Shown here: one piece after another, positions 62,335 through 64,000 of the stretch
Layout: the number at the start of each line of letters is the position of its first letter
Position numbering within the stretch: position 1 is the stretch's first letter
Assembly (NCBI GenBank): GCA_036852015.1
Contig: JAANDG010000026.1
Coordinates: 310,001 to 374,000 of the forward strand
From: Pelodera strongyloides
Taxonomy: Eukaryota > Nematoda > Chromadorea > Rhabditida > Rhabditidae
Reading direction: 5' to 3'
Length of the DNA stretch: 64,000 bases
Made by a program: the position numbers and the translations under genes
The notes under the pieces: model-generated
What the model was told of the DNA's origin: nothing
The model's database searches: none
Seen by the model: only the letters and a program-made list of their open reading frames with translations

Positions 62335-63414
62335 ATTTGGAGGACACAACACTATTATTGGCGCATAATTTTCTTCAGGGAGTTACGTGCCTGACCTGCT
62401 TAAGAAGAAGAAGTGGAAGAAGGAAAATGAGATAAAATAGTAGTTTTATGATTAGCCTAATGAGAAGAACTGGTTATATCCTGGCTGTCCCCGTACGTGT
62501 AACAATTTCAGGCCTGAGCAAATGTGACGCGGAAGTTTTGGATCGCGGAAAACAAAATTTCGGCAGGATATTTAGTAGGAATGTACGTGAATAAAAAAAA
62601 GGTTCATTCGCATTTCTGTGACTTGACGACGGACTTATTCTCCCATTTTTAGCGCATTTTCTCTCATCCAACCGTTTGATGTGAGGCATGACTATCGGGA
62701 ATGAATATGAACTCGTACAGGTGAGACTTGCCCTTTTCTGTTGTTTCAGGACTCGTGGATTGCCCCAAATGGCCATGGAGAATGAGAGCATCGACTTTGA
62801 ACGAGTCCGTCGAATAGAATCCGGCTCAGCAAACAACTTATCATTAGCTCGTTGCGAGCATTGATCACTGTTACCGAAAATTAGAACAACAACCGTGCAC
62901 ATAAATTTCAATTCAAATTACAGAAATAATAATACGACTATTTTGTTCACAGCACTGCCGAAAACCCCGATTATTACCGTGCGTGAAACCCCTCACATTT
63001 TTTTAAATCATAAGAACAATAATAATAAACTTCCTTTATCAGCACAAATAATTTCAAACATACATCAAGGATCTTGCATAAAAAATTGACATACACACGT
63101 TTCAAATGAATGAAAAAGCGAAATGCAAATGTAATTGAGCGGAGATAAAACTGGTGCACACGGATGACATAAACAGAAAGACAGTATTTGCGAAAGAAAG
63201 ACATATTGACCGGTATAAAGACTCGTACAAACTACAATGAATGTGTAAAACTACCAGCGATATAAGAGTAAAGATAATACTGAGATCTGAAGAGATAAAT
63301 ATTGAGATCTGAAGAGAAACATCATCCGAATGCTACTGCCGAAAAGGCAACTATTACAAAGGCAATAGAACAATATCTTTTTGCAAAAGTGTATTAAGTA
63401 ACCTAACGACAGCC
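62335..63414. other. intergenic with dispersed-repeat copy C
   Basis: No gene assembled. The 62830-63290 part is the third copy of the dispersed repeat described at 59680. Confidence 0.55.
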
Positions 63415-63512
63415 TTATGAAGTGTCTTCACCAGGACGACCAGTAGAAGTGTTTCTCTCGTTTCCTCGCGAAGAGCTTGGTGCGCCAGTTGCATGGCGCT
63501 TCTTGATCATCG
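63415..63512 (-). CDS. possible terminal exon of a minus-strand gene entering from the right
   Basis: A strong acceptor (tttcttccag) precedes 98 nt that read MIKKRHATGAPSSSRG...GEDTS-stop after two phase nucleotides. Basic and Ser/Gly-rich; family not recognised. The phase (1) does not match the nearest candidate exon at 63716-63817, so the gene model is not closed. Confidence 0.3.
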
Positions 63513-63715
63513 CTGGAAGAAAACATTGTAATATGACTTCTTTATCTGAGCGCGACTCGCACCACGATCAGATGGGTTCTGCGGAAACCCGCTAGTGGCG
63601 GGTCAAATGTCCACTCGCATTTTGCATTTAGCCCGCGCGCGATCCGCGGGTATGGGATTTCAACTGTGAAATTTTTCTCAAGGTTATATTTGGTTTCTAT
63701 CTATTCAGGTAATAC

Positions 63716-63817
63716 TTTGCAACGTAGGCAGGTGTTTTTATCGATTTTATGAGCATATTTGGTGATTTCTGTCCACGTTTGCCTCTGTGAACCGGGTAGT
63801 TCGTTGTAAGCAAAAAC
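63716..63817 (-). CDS. possible internal exon, minus strand
   Basis: Acceptor ttattgcag and donor GTATTA enclose exactly 34 codons, reading VFAYNELPGSQRQTWTEITK and ending KNTCLRCK. A second frame is also open. No family assigned; it may belong with 63415-63512 through an unseen exon. Confidence 0.25.
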
Positions 63818-63882
63818 CTGCAATAATTATGCATATTTTACCTTTTAAGCTATGTAGGTTTTAAACTATATTGGCTTTACAG

Positions 63883-63954
63883 GAGCGCTGGATCCAAGAC
63901 AAGGCATTTATTCCGAAGCAGGAAGGCAGGAATGTCTACTACAATGAGGAAGAT
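63883..63954 (+). CDS. possible exon, plus strand, at window edge
   Basis: Acceptor ggctttacag and a GTGGGT donor enclose 24 codons, ERWIQDKAFIPKQEGRNVYY followed by NEED. The opposite strand also offers a splice-bounded reading, so strand is uncertain. Confidence 0.2.
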
Positions 63955-64000
63955 GTGGGTGTTCCCTTTGTCAATCACTAAGATTCTACACATTTCTATC

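Noticed and set aside
62474..62911. 145-codon minus-strand ORF
   Set aside because: Composition unremarkable, no domain recognised, and its 3' part overlaps the dispersed repeat at 62830-63290.

Overview
This is metazoan nuclear DNA, AT-rich, with many small exons separated by introns that run GT...TTTCAG. The best guess is a nematode. The reasons are short T-rich 3' splice sites, a 3' splice site within about 60 nt upstream of most start codons with no visible 5' exon (the usual footprint of spliced-leader trans-splicing), and the gene families present. Species cannot be told from the window. Single ORFs are a poor guide here; every confident gene below was assembled exon by exon by requiring splice sites, matching phases and family motifs.

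Layout, left to right. 1-14 kb is gene-poor: one possible secreted single-exon ORF on the minus strand (8.7-9.1 kb), a possible orphan exon (7.1 kb) and two inverted-repeat elements (5.4 and 11.2-11.6 kb). 14.25-18.84 kb (+) carries seven exons of a stomatin/MEC-2-type membrane protein whose start codon was not found. 19.98-20.87 kb (+) is a complete three-exon gene for a small secreted protein with two six-cysteine modules. 22.32-27.24 kb (+) is a calmodulin-like gene with four canonical EF hands and an MGACCS lipidation N-terminus. 28.5-31.8 kb is a large foldback element: ~178-bp tandem units facing inverted copies about 2 kb away, around a GC-rich core and a tRNA-Leu-like relic. 32.06-35.01 kb (+) is an eleven-exon UNC-93/MFSD11-type transporter. 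35-39 kb is repeat-bearing intergenic DNA.

39.08-49.88 kb (+) is a ~31-intron gene for condensin subunit CAP-G (NCAPG/Cnd3 family) with an unusual ~430-residue N-terminal extension and one exon whose reading frame is inconsistent. It converges on folylpolyglutamate synthase (51.96-56.56 kb, -), complete in 15 exons with a mitochondrial presequence and an internal cytosolic start. Behind it on the same strand lies an intact five-exon Mpv17-family mitochondrial inner-membrane channel gene (57.91-59.20 kb, -). The right end holds a broken Ty3/gypsy pol with one LTR-like end, copies of a dispersed repeat, and unresolved candidate exons at the edge.

Functionally the best supported neighbourhood is FPGS plus Mpv17: polyglutamylation keeps folates in the cytosol and mitochondria, and Mpv17 loss disturbs mitochondrial nucleotide supply. 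The stomatin, UNC-93-like and lipidated EF-hand genes are all membrane-associated, but nothing in the sequence shows that they act together.
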